64,000 nucleotides of DNA. Source: Collybia mongolica (taxonomy: Eukaryota > Basidiomycota > Agaricomycetes > Agaricales > Clitocybaceae). Shown piece by piece: positions 1 through 12,700 of the stretch (its first letter is position 1; every line of letters starts with the position of its first letter). The notes under the pieces are model-generated. The model had not been told where the DNA came from, made no database searches, and worked only from the letters and a program-made list of their open reading frames with translations. The stretch is from contig JAAXNY010000006.1 in NCBI GenBank assembly GCA_013420905.1, positions 744,001-808,000 on the forward strand, in the 5' to 3' direction. Position numbers and translations under genes: made by a program.

Positions 1-1513
1 TCGTCGTCGCCAAGTGCTTGCCATCTGGAGAACTCTTGAAATCTCGGAGTGTCCCAAACGCTCGCAAGTCGCCATAAAAAAACAAAGCCGGTGGAATCTG
101 CCCCTCCCCTTTCATAGAAGAGAGGTTTTCCATTTTAGGAGCATCGCTAAAATTGCTGGGCAGCGACCCTGTTATTTCCTTCACAGTCAAGGATGGAATG
201 GGCGTGATTGCTGGTTCAAACTCGCGGCCAATACGATTAAGTAACATGTCGAGCTTTCCGTAGCCTGGCTCCTCAAATTCATCCCAAGAATATATAGAAA
301 CATTAGAACTCGTAACTCGTTGTTGATAAAAGCCCAGGCCACGCCGGCTACCAGACTTTTCATCTGGGTCGGATGATGACGGAGAAATCCATGCCGTGAT
401 TTGTTCATAAAGCATCCAAAGTGCGTTTGCAGAAAACGCGAAAGATGTCACAATAGTAGCGGCGAGAGCGAACCAGGAAGTGAAAGGGCTCTATGGAGTG
501 ACCCACTGTTAGCTTATCATCCAAGGACTGAGAGAAACCCCGAACCTGGTCAGAGGAAAAAACGAAAAGAACGAGCCCAGCAGAGAAACAAACTATGGAT
601 ATGAAGAGAAATGTTGGGGGAGATCCATTGATCCACCATGTAAGCCAACGAGGATGTTTGCTCCCGCGTGTGCCGCTAGATGGAACTCCTGTCAATAACA
701 CGCCTCGGTAACATATAAATACCAACTGGAAGGTTTGCTTCCACAGCATAGCTAGTGAACTGTTGATGGCAGCTCCAACGCTCAGGACAAGAGAGCAAAA
801 CCAGAACGTATTGACAATCGCAGCGACCCCGGTATGGGGGATGGTGTATGAAACCTGTAGCATCGTAGCCGTGACGCCAGAAAAAAAGGTTGCGCCAGTT
901 GATAGAGCAAGGAGAACTGAAGCTTTGCGTTTTTGTTCATACCGTATGGCCGGCATGCCTTATTCCTGCGTTGTCAGGCATAGATCTGAATTTCCACTGG
1001 TTCAACGTACCTATCTCGGTGAATAGCTGCAAGTTACATCCCATTTCCGTGATGCGAGCTTTAAGCTCATTTATAAGTTGGATTGCATATTCTTCCACGG
1101 AATCGGAGTCAGACTGTTCTAGAGTAGACTTAAGATGGAGAACGGGAAATAAGACTTGACAGAAAGTACCGTAGTTGTCGAGGGAACAGGACCAATACTA
1201 CGAGTTAACATCAACGACAAATCGGAGTGATGGAACTCGAAGAAAGCACCTTGATATCGGAACACAAAGCTTGCAATGCCCCCTTTATGTTAATCGTTTC
1301 ATCTCCGCATTCACGAAAGTCTTGAATGCACCTGCGAAATGCCTCTAACGCATTCGCAAATGCAATCATAACGACTTTCCTGCGCTGTGGCAATAGATCC
1401 GGCCATGGGTCAAAGGCCATATCCTTCCGGTAAAAACGTTCCAGAGGCCCATCATTGTGGCGAGACAAAAATTCTATTCCGACGAGCTGGTGGCGGAGGT
1501 TCTTTGTAGCCAC
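1..1513 (-). CDS. Agaric multi-pass membrane protein (DUF6535-like), partial
   Basis: Reading leftwards, exons near 1513-1211, about 1165-1010 and 956 downward join into one protein. A GTACGT...AATAAG intron of about 60 nt ends just before position 957, giving ...TEIG then MPAIRYEQKRKASVLLAL. The central part (ATFFSGVTATMLQVSYT, then NTFWFCSLVLSVGAAINSSLAMLWKQ split over two hydrophobic runs, then a third run FLFISIVCFSAGLVLFVF) is the typical membrane core of a large agaric-specific family of unknown function. Another exon (about 450-300) reads TIVTSFAFSANALWMLYEQ. The N-terminus is soluble. No in-frame ATG is seen at 1513, so the true start is unresolved, and the 3' end may leave the window. 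The family name is from memory and is tentative; the membrane topology is seen. Confidence 0.5.
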
Positions 1514-3117
1514 AAGGAGAGAAAAAGAACGACCCAGTTTCCGAGCTTCATTACCAAAATCTCCAAGCTTAAGCTTATGTTAGTTTATGAGATGTGAATG
1601 TTACTGGGAGAGTGGATAACCTTTTTATCTACGCCAAGCATTGACTTGGAACTGAAATGGTAACAGTGAGTAGGTGGTTGTATTTTAGTCTTCTTCGGTG
1701 ACTAACATTTTCAGCGACCGGTTTACCTGATTGAGATGGCTGAGATTTTCCTGGTGAACAGCGTTTGTTTGGCCGTCGAGATCTAAGAGGATATTGAGAT
1801 TAGTTAATGGCATATCAGTATTAATTCATTCGAACCATATCGGCTACGGCTCAGTTTATGAACACCCATGTTGGTTCGCACATATCTACTGGTAGGTAAT
1901 CCCGAATTCTTTTTCCCGCTTGACAAGAGGCCTAGGTGTATCAGCGTTTAGAGATAATACAATTTGTAGACGATGAATGAGATATTAAATCATAGTACGT
2001 ACCACTCATCGCGTAAACACAAACTTTGGGAATGCCGGAAGGATGAGACAAAGAGTAGAAGTGCCACAGCTTTCGAACTACCACATATATATGATATGTT
2101 CGCCGCATATTTGCCGAATCTGCGCGCCTAAGCGATGACAGAGGCCTATATATCTAGTTTGTGAGTTCCTGTCACAGTGATTGAGCGATAGAAGCCATCC
2201 CAAAACGTCCCTCTATCAATAGCAACCAGCGCTTTTCTATGAAACGCGGCGCTGTGGGAAAGCATAAAAAGCATTAGCTGTCGAAAGAGCCGAATATGGG
2301 GCACAGTTCAAAGGTATCAAGTGTAACTTGAAGTACTCACTGATAAATTAACAAAGTTCCGAAGGTACGTGGTGGGCGGACGTCTTGTGTCGTAAGGTAG
2401 GACTTAAAAATGCTTGATGACAATCACGACCACAGGAACGTGTCACCAGACATCAACAGTCGCGGACCTATGGCGACCCAAGAATGAATGAATGGTCATT
2501 AACGCTCTGTGATCAGCTGAATGGACCAGAGTCCACCGCATTCCCATAAGCAGTTCCATTTCTAATAGGACGGGCTTGTCGGCTCTTTATATGCCATCTG
2601 CCAGTCGGCCAACCCACCCGCAAGCGCACACCGGGGGCTTCAAGTCTAGTTAAAGATTTCATCGCTCGCGTGAAGGACGGATAGAAGTCAAGAGCTATAA
2701 ATGTTCAAGAGGTATGATTTTGTGTTGTATTTGAGTTCGTCATGTTGGGCGTCCAGTGAGAGTATATTTCAAGACCAGCGCTAGATTTGAGCAGAAGGCG
2801 TGGGAATAACCCTATCTCTGTCAACATGCTACATGTTACCCCATCACTTCCTTGAGCACATGGTCAGAAATTCAAGCCAAGTATAAGCGCTCGCTGCAAT
2901 GTTTTCGACAAACCGATAATCATTGATATCGACTCTGCATCCGCCTCAACCAACTGTGGGATTTTTCGGTTACTTACTCAAGTTGGGTTGTCATACCACT
3001 CCTCAGCATGTTCGTATACATAACATTTTGATAGGTTTTTTGCGAGAAGTCGTTTACAATTCACGGTGCTGTAGCACTCTAAGTCATATTGTTGTGTTAG
3101 TTCCTCTTCATGATCAG
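1514..3117. other. Intergenic, no gene seen
   Basis: About 1.6 kb without a convincing coding exon on either strand. Composition resembles the flanking decayed patch. No RNA gene, tandem repeat or terminal inverted repeat was recognised. Confidence 0.4.
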
Positions 3118-5117
3118 ATGAATGACGCAGGCATCAAATCCCTCGTCTGCGACAATTGTTGGCAAAGTTTCTTCACTTTTAACGCGTTCCAGACGGCATG
3201 GACTGCAGAAGAATCTAGATCAAAAGGATTCTCCTATACAACTACGTGGGAAGCCATTCGTGTCTGCTGCGCGAGGATGTAACTGGTGCAAGCTGGTCGC
3301 CGCGCCTGCAAAAAAGAGCACCGGAGAATGCACAATTCGGGTCGCATTTAGTACAGAGACTCAGGGCTATACTCCGTCTGGAGTGAAAAAGTTCGAGCTC
3401 CAGTATAACGGAGAGAATGGCTCGTTTGGTAGCCAAGGTTATCGTTTGTATGCCAATTCTGGTAAGGTTCAAGATCGATGATCGACAATCCCTTTTTTGT
3501 CGTTACCATTTCAGCTAACGATGCGACTGTACGTAGGGAACAATGCTAGTGAGATTATTCGACCCAAAGATCGTATCCTGCAAGTGGGTACTCCAACAAG
3601 TTACAAGCTCGCTCTCGATTGCCTTGATCGATGCATTCGTACACACGACAAGTGTCCCAAGCCACTAACATTAACTCTCCCCACCCGAGTTCTTGACTGT
3701 TCTAACCTCGAACGTCCGAAACTCGTCATAACAAACAACGACTCAGGTATCTATGCAATACTTAGCTACGTGTGGGGAAAAAATCAAACCCTCCTTACTA
3801 CATCCGAAAACATCGACTCCTTCGTCAAAGATGGCATCGACATGCAGCTTCTGCCAAAAACTGTACAGGACGCCCTGACGGCGACACATAATCTAGGAAT
3901 ACCCTACCTCTGGATCGACGCCCTATGCATTTTACAAGACTCCGACGTCGACAAAGGCCGAGAGATTGGTCAAATGAATAAAATCTATACCAACTCATAC
4001 CTGACTATCATCGCAGCCTGCGCCAACGATGTTGCCGAAGGCTTCCTGCACGATCGGCCTGCTCGTATCCCGTCGGCTCATATCCCCTTCATATGTCCGG
4101 ATGGGAAGGTAGGCGAAGTCTACCTAGCATCTACGGAGATGATTGGGTATGACGTGACACAAATGTACCACGATGAAATGGAACCAGTGAATTATCGCGG
4201 CTGGTGCCTCCAGGAACGCGTCCTCTCCCAACGAAGCTTTGTCTTTGCTTCTGACACCCTAAAATATGTGTGTCAAACGGAGACCGTCAACATAGGCGAC
4301 GCATTTTGTGAGCCCAGCACTGGACCACGATTACCGAGAGCATTTTCGCCTAATCAGCCGAGTCTCTCCTCTGAAGAGCTAGTGCGGGCAAGACAATCCT
4401 GGCTATACATGATATGGGAGGTATAGCAGGCGCAGTTTGTCAAAGCCAGATGAAGACAAACTTAATGTGTTGTCTGGTATAGCCGAACACTACCATAAGA
4501 TTTGGCGAACCAAATATTACGCCGGACTTTGGGAACATACTTTTCTAGAGGATTTACTTTGGTACATAGAAGGATCGCGCTCCGAGTCGCAGAAACCAAA
4601 CGCCTACCGTGCCCCATCGTGGTCGTGGGCGTCCGTCGATATTCACACAACGGCTCCAAATTTCGAATCTAAACTGAAGCCAGGCGCTTATGATATCGGT
4701 CGAGCCACTCTTGTTCATTGCCACGTCATCCCAGCACACGATCCCGCCCCGTTTGCAGCGGTTACCGCTGCATCACTCACCCTTAGGGGGTTTGTCCATA
4801 AAGCAGTAGTGCGTACGGAAGCGAAAGAATCGGGCTACGTCTCATGGGAAATCTTCTTTCCCGCTGATGGTGGTGATGGGGAGTTCGGACGGTATGTAGG
4901 CTCTGTCAGACTTGATACGAACCAGGACCCAACGGCTGGTTCTCAAGTTTGGGTCGTTCCCATTTTGTGGGACCGAGGTTAGTCATTTATTGAAGCGTTG
5001 GTTTTAGCAGCCGCAGATGAAGGCCGCCTGCGTCGGATCGGACCCTTTTCGACAGACAGTGGTGGTAAGCTGGATTGGATGGAGAGTGTGACGGAGAAAG
5101 AGATCATCATTGTATAA
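3118..5117 (+). pseudogene. HET-domain protein pseudogene
   Basis: HET proteins trigger heterokaryon incompatibility or related cell death in fungi. The HET signature is clear in 3700-4060: YAILSYVWG, LPKTVQDAL, LGIPYLWIDALCILQDS, then EIGQMNKIYTNSYLTI; downstream are RGWCLQERVLS and YRAPSWSWASVD. The N-terminal Cys motif (CDNCW, then GCNWCKLV) starts at the ATG at 3118. The gene is broken. A one-base shift near 3271-3277 separates the two Cys motifs; one extra base near 4421 turns WEYSRRSLSKPDEDKL into WEV-stop; an in-frame TAG at 4980-4982 is followed by continued homology (SFIEALVLAAADEGRLRR...) to a TAA at 5115-5117. A third shift near 3537-3545, just after a 53-nt intron (3462-3514), is likely. 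Sequencing error is possible for one lesion, hardly for all. Confidence 0.85.
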
Positions 5118-5574
5118 TGACAGAGATATGTTCGGATGAGAGTACGTGGAAACGCGTCTACAATACAGCGCCAATCTACTACTACATTAAATACTTACAT
5201 GAAAGGATCAGCGTCATGCCTTCAATTGGTCATATAATCATTTCATCGGTTCTACGATCTGTATCGCCCTACTTCTTTGTACCCAACTTTTCGTTTAATC
5301 AGGCAGGCCCTTGTTCTTGATCGGTAAGGTCCTCCGTTTTGGGTCCGATCAAAGTAAAATATCTTCCGACTTTGACGGGTAACGGCAGTACTGTCGATAC
5401 TGCGGTGGGCTGTCTGACCGGCATGAGATTTTATGACGAGGTCCAGCTTTCTGAGGGTTGCGGCTACTTCCATTCGTCGACACCGGTCAGTATATGCTAA
5501 GCAAGTAGTGCCCATTCCTCCGCTTTTTAGTATTACCTTTTATGTGATTTTTTCTTTCTATAGATGACATTAGG
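5118..5574. other. Intergenic, no gene seen
   Basis: No supported gene or repeat between the HET relic and the membrane-protein fragment. Confidence 0.35.
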
Positions 5575-5760
5575 CTAAGGTTGAATGACAAGGTGAAATT
5601 GCCTAACCTGATCAGGGGATAAAACGAAAAGATCAATTCCGGCAGAATTGTGGATGTGAGGAGAAAGATTAGAGATGATGTATTGATCCACTAGGTTTTC
5701 AATCACCTTGTCGACTTCTAGCATCAGTTGAGAGCTAAGATGCCTATGATGAGTAGACAA
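5575..5760 (-). pseudogene. Fragment of a second DUF6535-like membrane-protein gene
   Basis: The minus-strand DNA here aligns base by base with the exon at about 660-530: both contain GTGGATCAAT, then TTTCT...CACATCCA, then CTTTTCGTTTT, then CCTGAtCAGGTT. The translated piece ends DLFVLSPDQVRQF against LVLFVFSSDQVRGF in the first copy. The alternative frame keeps KTWWIN and hydrophobic runs, so the fragment has shifted frame. No complete gene can be built around it; related debris may extend to about 6.1 kb. It is a decayed duplicate lying on the far side of the HET pseudogene. Confidence 0.55.
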
Positions 5761-7225
5761 TCGAAATCGAGTCTTTGATATTTACCAGCACTTGCAGCGA
5801 CGAGTTAGCACGGTTAAGCTGGCCTACCCAGATTTTCTTGGGTGAAGGCGCGTTTGGCCCTACAAAGATTTTGAGACGGTCAAGGGCACAGGTCGGGGGG
5901 ACTCCTGTAGCATTGCCCAAGTGATAGAAGCATTCTTCCTGTCAATAGTTTGTTCGTTGGGTTGGTGCTGATGGTGGTTCTAACTAGTGCATATGTAAGG
6001 CGCTGCGAAGTCGCATTTGAAGCTGCCGGGTATGTGGAGGTTCGGTGATTCTGCATTCGGGATATCCGTGTCTCATCCGTCCCAGCTCTGAGCGTGTTGT
6101 TAAAATAGCCAATGCACGTAGAAACACGAAGGTTATCAGGCATTACCAGGAAACGATATATAGCTTAACGCGTGTTGGCGATATACAAAATGCGCTCACT
6201 AGAACATATCGGAACATAGAAGAGCGCGCCTTCTACATGTACTGCTTCTCTGCGAGTATCAAAGGATGGACAACGGCACAGAAAGCGTGTTACCCATGGA
6301 TCGACGAAGTGTGGGATAAGCTGGTAATCCCTAACGGCAACGTGTTTGTCACGTGTATGGACGGGAGCAAAACCTGGTGAGATGGTTGCTTTTTTAAAAG
6401 CCAGGGTTGAGATGTTTCGAATGTCCTCTCAAGAGCCAATGGAAAGCGTTAGTAGCTGTGCTGGTATGGGACAAGCTACCTCGGTGTTGATATATGTACA
6501 AGAATAGCTGGCGGCATCGGAGATGATTATTAGATAAAGGATGGCTCGGAAATCACGATGTGTAATTTCATCTCCGGGACAAGAGGATTTATACGAAAGC
6601 ATGTAGAGGGATGCCGACATCTTTGTGGCTACGTGCATCAGGGACCGGATTATGCCTGAATGTAAGGCTAGTGAGGAGTCTAGGGGGTGATATACTTGTC
6701 GAAGCTCGCCTCTTAAGCTTGGTTGCCTAACGTGTATGGTCCAGGCATTAGAACTTGAACGTTTCTTAAAGTTCTACCCCTGTAGGTAGCGATAAAAAGG
6801 GGGTGAAATCAGGAAGCACCTCTGGAGGGCGTCTATAGCCCTTCAAGAGCCTCAAGGCTCCACGACTTCTTGGCCTCGTTCGTTGAGCCGAGACCTCGTG
6901 TTTAGCACGTTGAACTTTGTGTAAAATCGTATTTGGTTATTACTCTGGTTGTCGTCTATCGAAGAGATGTTGGAGACAGAGGAGAGGAAAAAGAAACGAA
7001 TGTACATGTGCTGGTCAGATATGAGTCGCTGAGTTGTATGTTGAAGCACAATTTAGGTGAAGAACAACGGTCCGAGTCTTTTTTAACTTTTCAGGGACTT
7101 CAGGAGGCTTGGCGGCGCCGGAACGTATGCCAAGTATGGATCAGCATAGCCACAAGAGATTTTCGAGGTTAGGTTACATCGCAACGCTCCATCATGCATC
7201 TCTGTCCACTCTTTCTTTCACCCCA
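5761..7225. other. Intergenic, no supported gene
   Basis: Open frames on both strands (for example 6045-6380 plus) show no recognisable domain, no splice support and no family resemblance. Nothing else recognised. Confidence 0.35.
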
Positions 7226-8271
7226 ATGCTCTCTCGCCTCATTTCTTCGACGCTCATTTTCGTGCTCGCCCTCCTTCTCTTCGACATTTCCTCGGTTTCA
7301 GCGTCCAGAAACCACCTCAATGTCCCACGGAACCGCCACCAGCAGCTCACGAATCGTCTTGTGCGCCCGGACATAATAGAGAGCCCTGTGGCTAAACCTT
7401 TACGAAAGAGAAGATCTTGTCGCGCTCCTACGGGCGCGCCGAAACCACCGTCTGCAGCAGCGAACTCTACAAGCACCCGCGTCTCGGCTACCAAATCGAC
7501 GGCGGCACCGACGAAAACACCTGTCAGAGAGAATTCAGGTGGAGGCGGCGGTGGAGGTGGAAGACCAGCAAATTGGCCCTCACAGACACAAGCTGGTGCT
7601 GCACCTACGGCGACCAGGGCCCACCCTGGTGATCCGTTCCTGAAAGAGTTATCAAAGGCATACGATAACACACAGAATGAGCTGTTCAATAAAGTACACC
7701 GCGGACAGATGACCTATTAGTTTGTATTCCCTCGTATCATCGACCGGTATCAAGGCTGATCGATCGATCCTTTACTTCAGCGGCCAGGGATTGGGTGCCT
7801 GTGGTGATACCTACGATGATAATTCCTTCACCGCGGCTGTATCGCGCCTCATGTACGACAAGTGGCCTGGGGCTGTTGCGGGCGAAATGAACCGGTAAGT
7901 TCCCTTCTCAGCACGCGACGTGCCCTTGCTCACATCGTGGGGTTCGTCCATCCAGGAATCCAATTTGCGGGCCCTTTGTTCCGGGCCGCAAGACGCTTAG
8001 CCAAGCTGGCAACTTCATAACTGCGATTGGAGGCCAGTCCTACGTGAACGTCGGCGGTGATGGCCTGCTCAACTGCGCACTGGGAGTGCAGTGCCATATC
8101 CCGCTGACTGCTACTGTGAAGCATGGTGACAAGCAGATCCAGGTGAAGATTGTGGATCGCTGTGAAGGTTGTGCGGAGGGTGACATCGACCTGACGCCGG
8201 CTGGTTTCGCGGCACTTGCAGATATGGGTTTGGGCAGGACGAATGTGGAGTGGTTCTTCAACAAGTATTGA
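7226..8271 (+). CDS. Secreted RlpA-like double-psi beta-barrel (expansin-like) protein
   Basis: Starts at the ATG at 7226, which gives a classic signal peptide (MLSRLISSTLIFVLALLLF, then SSVSA). A Pro/Ser/Thr/Ala linker with a run of nine glycines follows (about residues 40-120). The barrel domain lies in 7780-7894 and 7956-8271: FSGQGLGACGDT, then AVSRLMYD, CGPFV, IQVKIVDRCEGC, DIDLTPAGFAALADMGLGRTNVEW. A 61-nt GTAAGT...CCAG intron (7895-7955) joins MNR to NPICG cleanly. The first intron is not resolved: the frame reaches TAG at 7718-7720 just before the domain and no GT donor in the right phase was found, so either a non-canonical splice or a nonsense mutation is involved. Family members are secreted, often cell-wall or plant-interaction proteins; enzymatic activity is usually lacking. 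Confidence 0.75.
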
Positions 8272-9764
8272 AGATAGTGGTGGCTGGCTTTCGTTGTGTT
8301 TCTCTGCGTTTCTCCTTAACTTCCTCGCGGCTGGTCGTAGAGGGTTCTGTTTTCTCCGTCGGAAGAAGTCGTTCACTGTGTGAGCTCTGTATTTTGGGCC
8401 TGGGTGCTCACGTATTGTCTCATTTTTCTAGCTTATGGCTACATGTACATGCTGAGTCGAGTTAGTTCTGTCATGCTTCTGTCTAGCGGTGCGGCGCACC
8501 ACGCACGTACATAGAATATACCTATACATCTGAATACAATCGATGTGCTTTGATCAGGAAAGAAAAAATTACTCTGCCGTGAGATTCGTATGGTTAGTTT
8601 AGAAGGCGTAGAATTCTTGTCGTTTTGTGATCACCTAACGTATGGTCTTCTTATTAACAGACACTGACTTAGGTTCATTATCACCTCGGTTATTAAGCAT
8701 CGACGGTACTATATCGAAGCAAGAGTCGAAGGAAGACGGAAATGGCTAGCCGGCGTTCAAACTTTTCAAATTGGCAACTATATTTCTGTGGTTTTGGCAC
8801 AGATACGTAGACGACACGAGGGGATCGTGTACTACAGTACTCCTGCTTATTTCAGCTGAACCGAATTTTACACTGAACCCCATGGAGTCAAGAGCTCGTG
8901 ACTGCATGAAGATCTGACTTTTCGTTAGGCTGAGAACTGGAGAGAAAATGTATTGTGTGGCAAAGCAACATGGTAACCACTCTGAAAAGACTTGTTGCTC
9001 GGAAAATGCGCGGGGTAATTGCAGACGAACGGTGATGGTTACGGCTTCGAGCGGAATGGAAGATACGGTGCAATCCGTAGAGTACTGAGCGGTGATCAAA
9101 ACGGGAAGGCACGGTTGAGGTTCAATAAATGCCGTGGTATGAGTCGTATAGGTGAATTCGATTTACGTGGAAGCCAGGTCGCACGGAGGAACAAGGATAG
9201 AAGGTTCGCGGGTATTTAAAAAAAAAAGGCGTCGAAGGAGTGCAAATTATTCGTGCATCCGACGGAGGTGGGGCCCAAATTGGAGGGATCACGACGAAGA
9301 AATGTTTTCTTGACTTGTAGGCATGGTTCCATAAGGATGATTGAATGGATGTGTACTGGGAATGACAGGGAATATTGGGAATACTGAAATGAAATATGGT
9401 GGATCGACTTGAGTTGAATCGGAATTGCACGTGAAGTTTGCTTTGAATTTATTTTGATTGTGGCTGGTTGATTGCAACAGATTTGGCTTTCGTCGCTGTT
9501 GCCAGCGTCCAACGACGAGCCTCCCAACCCACTTGTTCCCCTCCCCATCCTCGCCGTTACCGCGCTCAACGACCAGCAGCTCTTCTGCGGGCTGCTTATC
9601 GTGGTACGTGTCGAGTTCGGCCGCACCTTCCCAGGCGTACCGCTCACCCTCCTTCTTTATCCAGGACACGCACGGCTCTCGCTTACGCTTGTCGGTCGCA
9701 CTAGTCCATGGCTGTTCTTGCACCTCCAGACTGGCAACAATTATATCCCCCAAGAGAACATACA
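8272..9764. other. Intergenic region upstream of the BNI4-like gene
   Basis: No gene is supported. Minus-strand open frames at 8746-9099 and 9216-9792 lack recognisable domains. The region probably holds the terminator of the upstream gene and the promoter and leader of the next. Confidence 0.35.
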
Positions 9765-12700
9765 ATGGACGTCCCAAATTCCAACAATGCAACCCAAAGA
9801 CAGCGCCTCTCGCCCGCTAACGAACATCAACCGCAGAGCCAGCATCACCACCATATTCAACAGATGCACCCGCCCCCACAACAACAGCCGCCACCCCAGC
9901 AGCCATACTCATACCCTGTCCAGCAGCAGCCACAGGGGAGCTGGACCCCATCTATTGCTGCGGCTCCCTTTTATCCTTCCTTTTACCAAAATCACCAGCA
10001 GCAACAATCGCCGCAGCCTTATCCGGCACAAATACCCCAACAAACACCCTACTTTGATCCAGCTAATGCTCAGCTGGCACAATGGGCATACCAACAGATG
10101 ATGTTTAACGCGCAACACGGATTTCCACCCATACCTCCTCATCAACAACGGAACGCCAACTCGGCAGGATCAAACGACTACTTTGCTCAAAGCCAATTAA
10201 CACCCACATTCAACCCTTTCCCTAGTGGCACCCCGCCACCGCACCAGAACCATAGAGGTGGCGCAGGCGACCATCAACAACAGCAGGGACAACCAGGACA
10301 ATACAGCGGCTTCCACCCATACCGGCGGACTGGTCGGCAACAGCATCAACACCAACCACAACATACCCCAGATGGGAATGACTGGCGGCCCGGTGCACCA
10401 GGGCCCCCTCACCCGCCATATGCACGTCCGGATGCATCAGGATCTACATCCTCTGTCAACTCGTCAAGCAGCCAGCGCCAGCGAACAAATAGTAACCAAA
10501 GTGGACACAGCGGTCATACTACTCCGTCGGCGAATGGAAGCATCCGTGGCCGGAACATCTCTCCGTCTCTACCAAGTTCGACCAGAAGTTCTCCATCCCC
10601 TGCGTCGTCGTCGGGATCGACGGCCGCCGGCCAGATACGGATCCCGCATCACCGAGGCTCGTCATCATCGTCCTCAACATCAACTGCCACGTCGGCACGG
10701 CCGACTGCACTGTCCCCATCATCATCAACAACCACAACTTCATCAACGTCGGCCTCTACCGCGCCCACGTCGACGTCCACTGCTGCCCCGACGCCGCGCC
10801 CGACGCGTCCGTCACCCTTATCTCAGGGCAACTTCACCGCGGCAGAAAAGAGAATGTCGCGGGATGATAGCGACCCGATCTTTGATCCTACTCCTAGCGC
10901 AAGCATGCTTCGAAGCGGGGGCCTCAAGGGCCGGCTCCGGAGAGCGCTTTCGTTCAATGCTGCTCAAACGTTGAGGGAGGAAGAGACCTCGGACGATGAT
11001 GCCTCCATCAAAGCTTCTGCGGTGTACGGCAGCGGCGCTAGTTCAAGTAAGCTAGACCCCAAAACGCCTGCAATCATCACGTCAGCGGTGGGGAAGTCTG
11101 GTGGCGGTGGCGGTGTCGCTGCTACGCGCAGTTCGGCCGAAACTGGGGATGATACAGCATCAACAGCGACGGTGCAAACGAAGAAAAAAGGCCGAGCGGC
11201 CTCTCTGTTCAACTCACGGCTGAACGCGAGCACGGACAACATCTCACTTTCGTCTACTGTGAGTAGTGCGAGCGTGATGATCCGAAAGTTAGGGTCAATG
11301 GGTAAGCTGGCGAGGCGGAACTCGCTGGCTGGGATCACGTCTTTGTTTAAAGATAAAGACAAAAATAAGGACAAGGACGGGGAGGGGAAGGATAAGAAGG
11401 GGAAGAAAAAAGACGGCAAAGCGGGCGCCAAAGGGGAAGCTAGCGTGGCTAGCGTGTCTCATGTCACAGCTGAGCTGGACAGGTCAAGCAGTGGGGATTG
11501 GAATGTGGGGCCAGAGATGAACGGGCTAAGTCCGGCGGCGAAGCTTGCGCGGCAACATACGCTAAAGAGCAATGCAGAAGCAGCAGCGCGCGCCAAGGCA
11601 CAGCAAGAAGCAGCCGCTAAAGCTGCCTCTGACACGAAGGCCAACGGAGTGAATGGTGCAGGAGTGCCGACTTGGGACCGCAACACAGCGACGAGGCAAG
11701 GGTCTGTGTCGCCTGTCAAGGGCGGGGTGGGTATCAGAGTGAACGAGGATGGGACTAAGGTGTTGGTGGAGGAGGACGAGGAAGAGAGTGATGAGGGAGA
11801 CTATCCTCAACAGAGTTTCCACGATGGGTGGGACGATAGCGAGGATTGGGACGTGGATGGTGATGGTGACGGTGAAGCGGATGAAGATATGACGATTCGG
11901 GCTGCGCTGGAGAGAAGCAGTTTGGACGATAGCGCTGTTTATCAAGAAGAGCCTGAACCGTGGGCCGTTGACATAAGAAGGAGCGTGGAAAGGGCGAGAA
12001 AGCCAGCCAAAGGTATCTTAAAATGTGCGCATCTCACTTATTCTTGTGTGGCTTTCAGAGACCATTGCTGACCCTTTCCATTTTCCCCAGATGCGGAGGC
12101 TTATAACCAACAAGCGTATCTGACTGAACAACCTAACCCGAATCGCGTACGCTCAAACTCGTACAATTCACATCCTGGCCAAACCTCAGAACTGGGGCCC
12201 CTGGCACGGATACCTTCTCCAGACCCGGATCACATTGACGGATTGCACAAACATCCGCACTCAACAGCCCACGCTCCCTCCACAACCCCACCGTCCCTCC
12301 CTCCTCTGTCCTTCGATACTTCAATGTCTATCGATTCTCCAAAGGAGCCCAGCACGCCGACAAATGCTTCTCACAACCAGAACCCTCTGGCGCCCCACCC
12401 ACCTGAAAAATCGACGGCGGTCTTTACCAACCCGAGCTTCAATTCATCAGCACCTACCCTATCAACCATCGGACTGTCACCAATGATGCTCACGCACCGT
12501 TCGGCAACGGCACCCAGTAAACGGTTGGCGTTCGCGAGCAACTTGTCAGTTTATGACACGTTCTCTGCATCAGTTTATGATCGAAGGAGCGAGCCTGCGA
12601 CATGGAGCCGCTTAACTCCTGCGTTGGCGCAGAGAATCAAAGAGGAACTCAATTCATATAAGATGGAGGAAATGGAAGTCCATGCTTCCAGTCGGATCCA

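Noticed and set aside
14..244. Open frames beginning with GTG/TTG/CTG read as Met
   Set aside because: In a eukaryotic nuclear genome these are not normal starts; real starts were re-chosen at ATG (for example 18745, 25218, 32601).
4421..4437. Intron between the two HET frames
   Set aside because: Only one base separates WE from YSRRSLSKP, so a one-base insertion fits and an intron does not.
6045..6380. 111-residue plus-strand frame
   Set aside because: No domain, no splice support, and it lies in a decayed patch.
7192..7689. 165-residue minus-strand frame with proline run
   Set aside because: It is the antisense of the secreted protein's glycine-rich linker.
9216..9792. Minus-strand frames opposite the leader of the BNI4-like gene
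   Set aside because: No recognisable domain; partly antisense to the real gene and likely a composition shadow.
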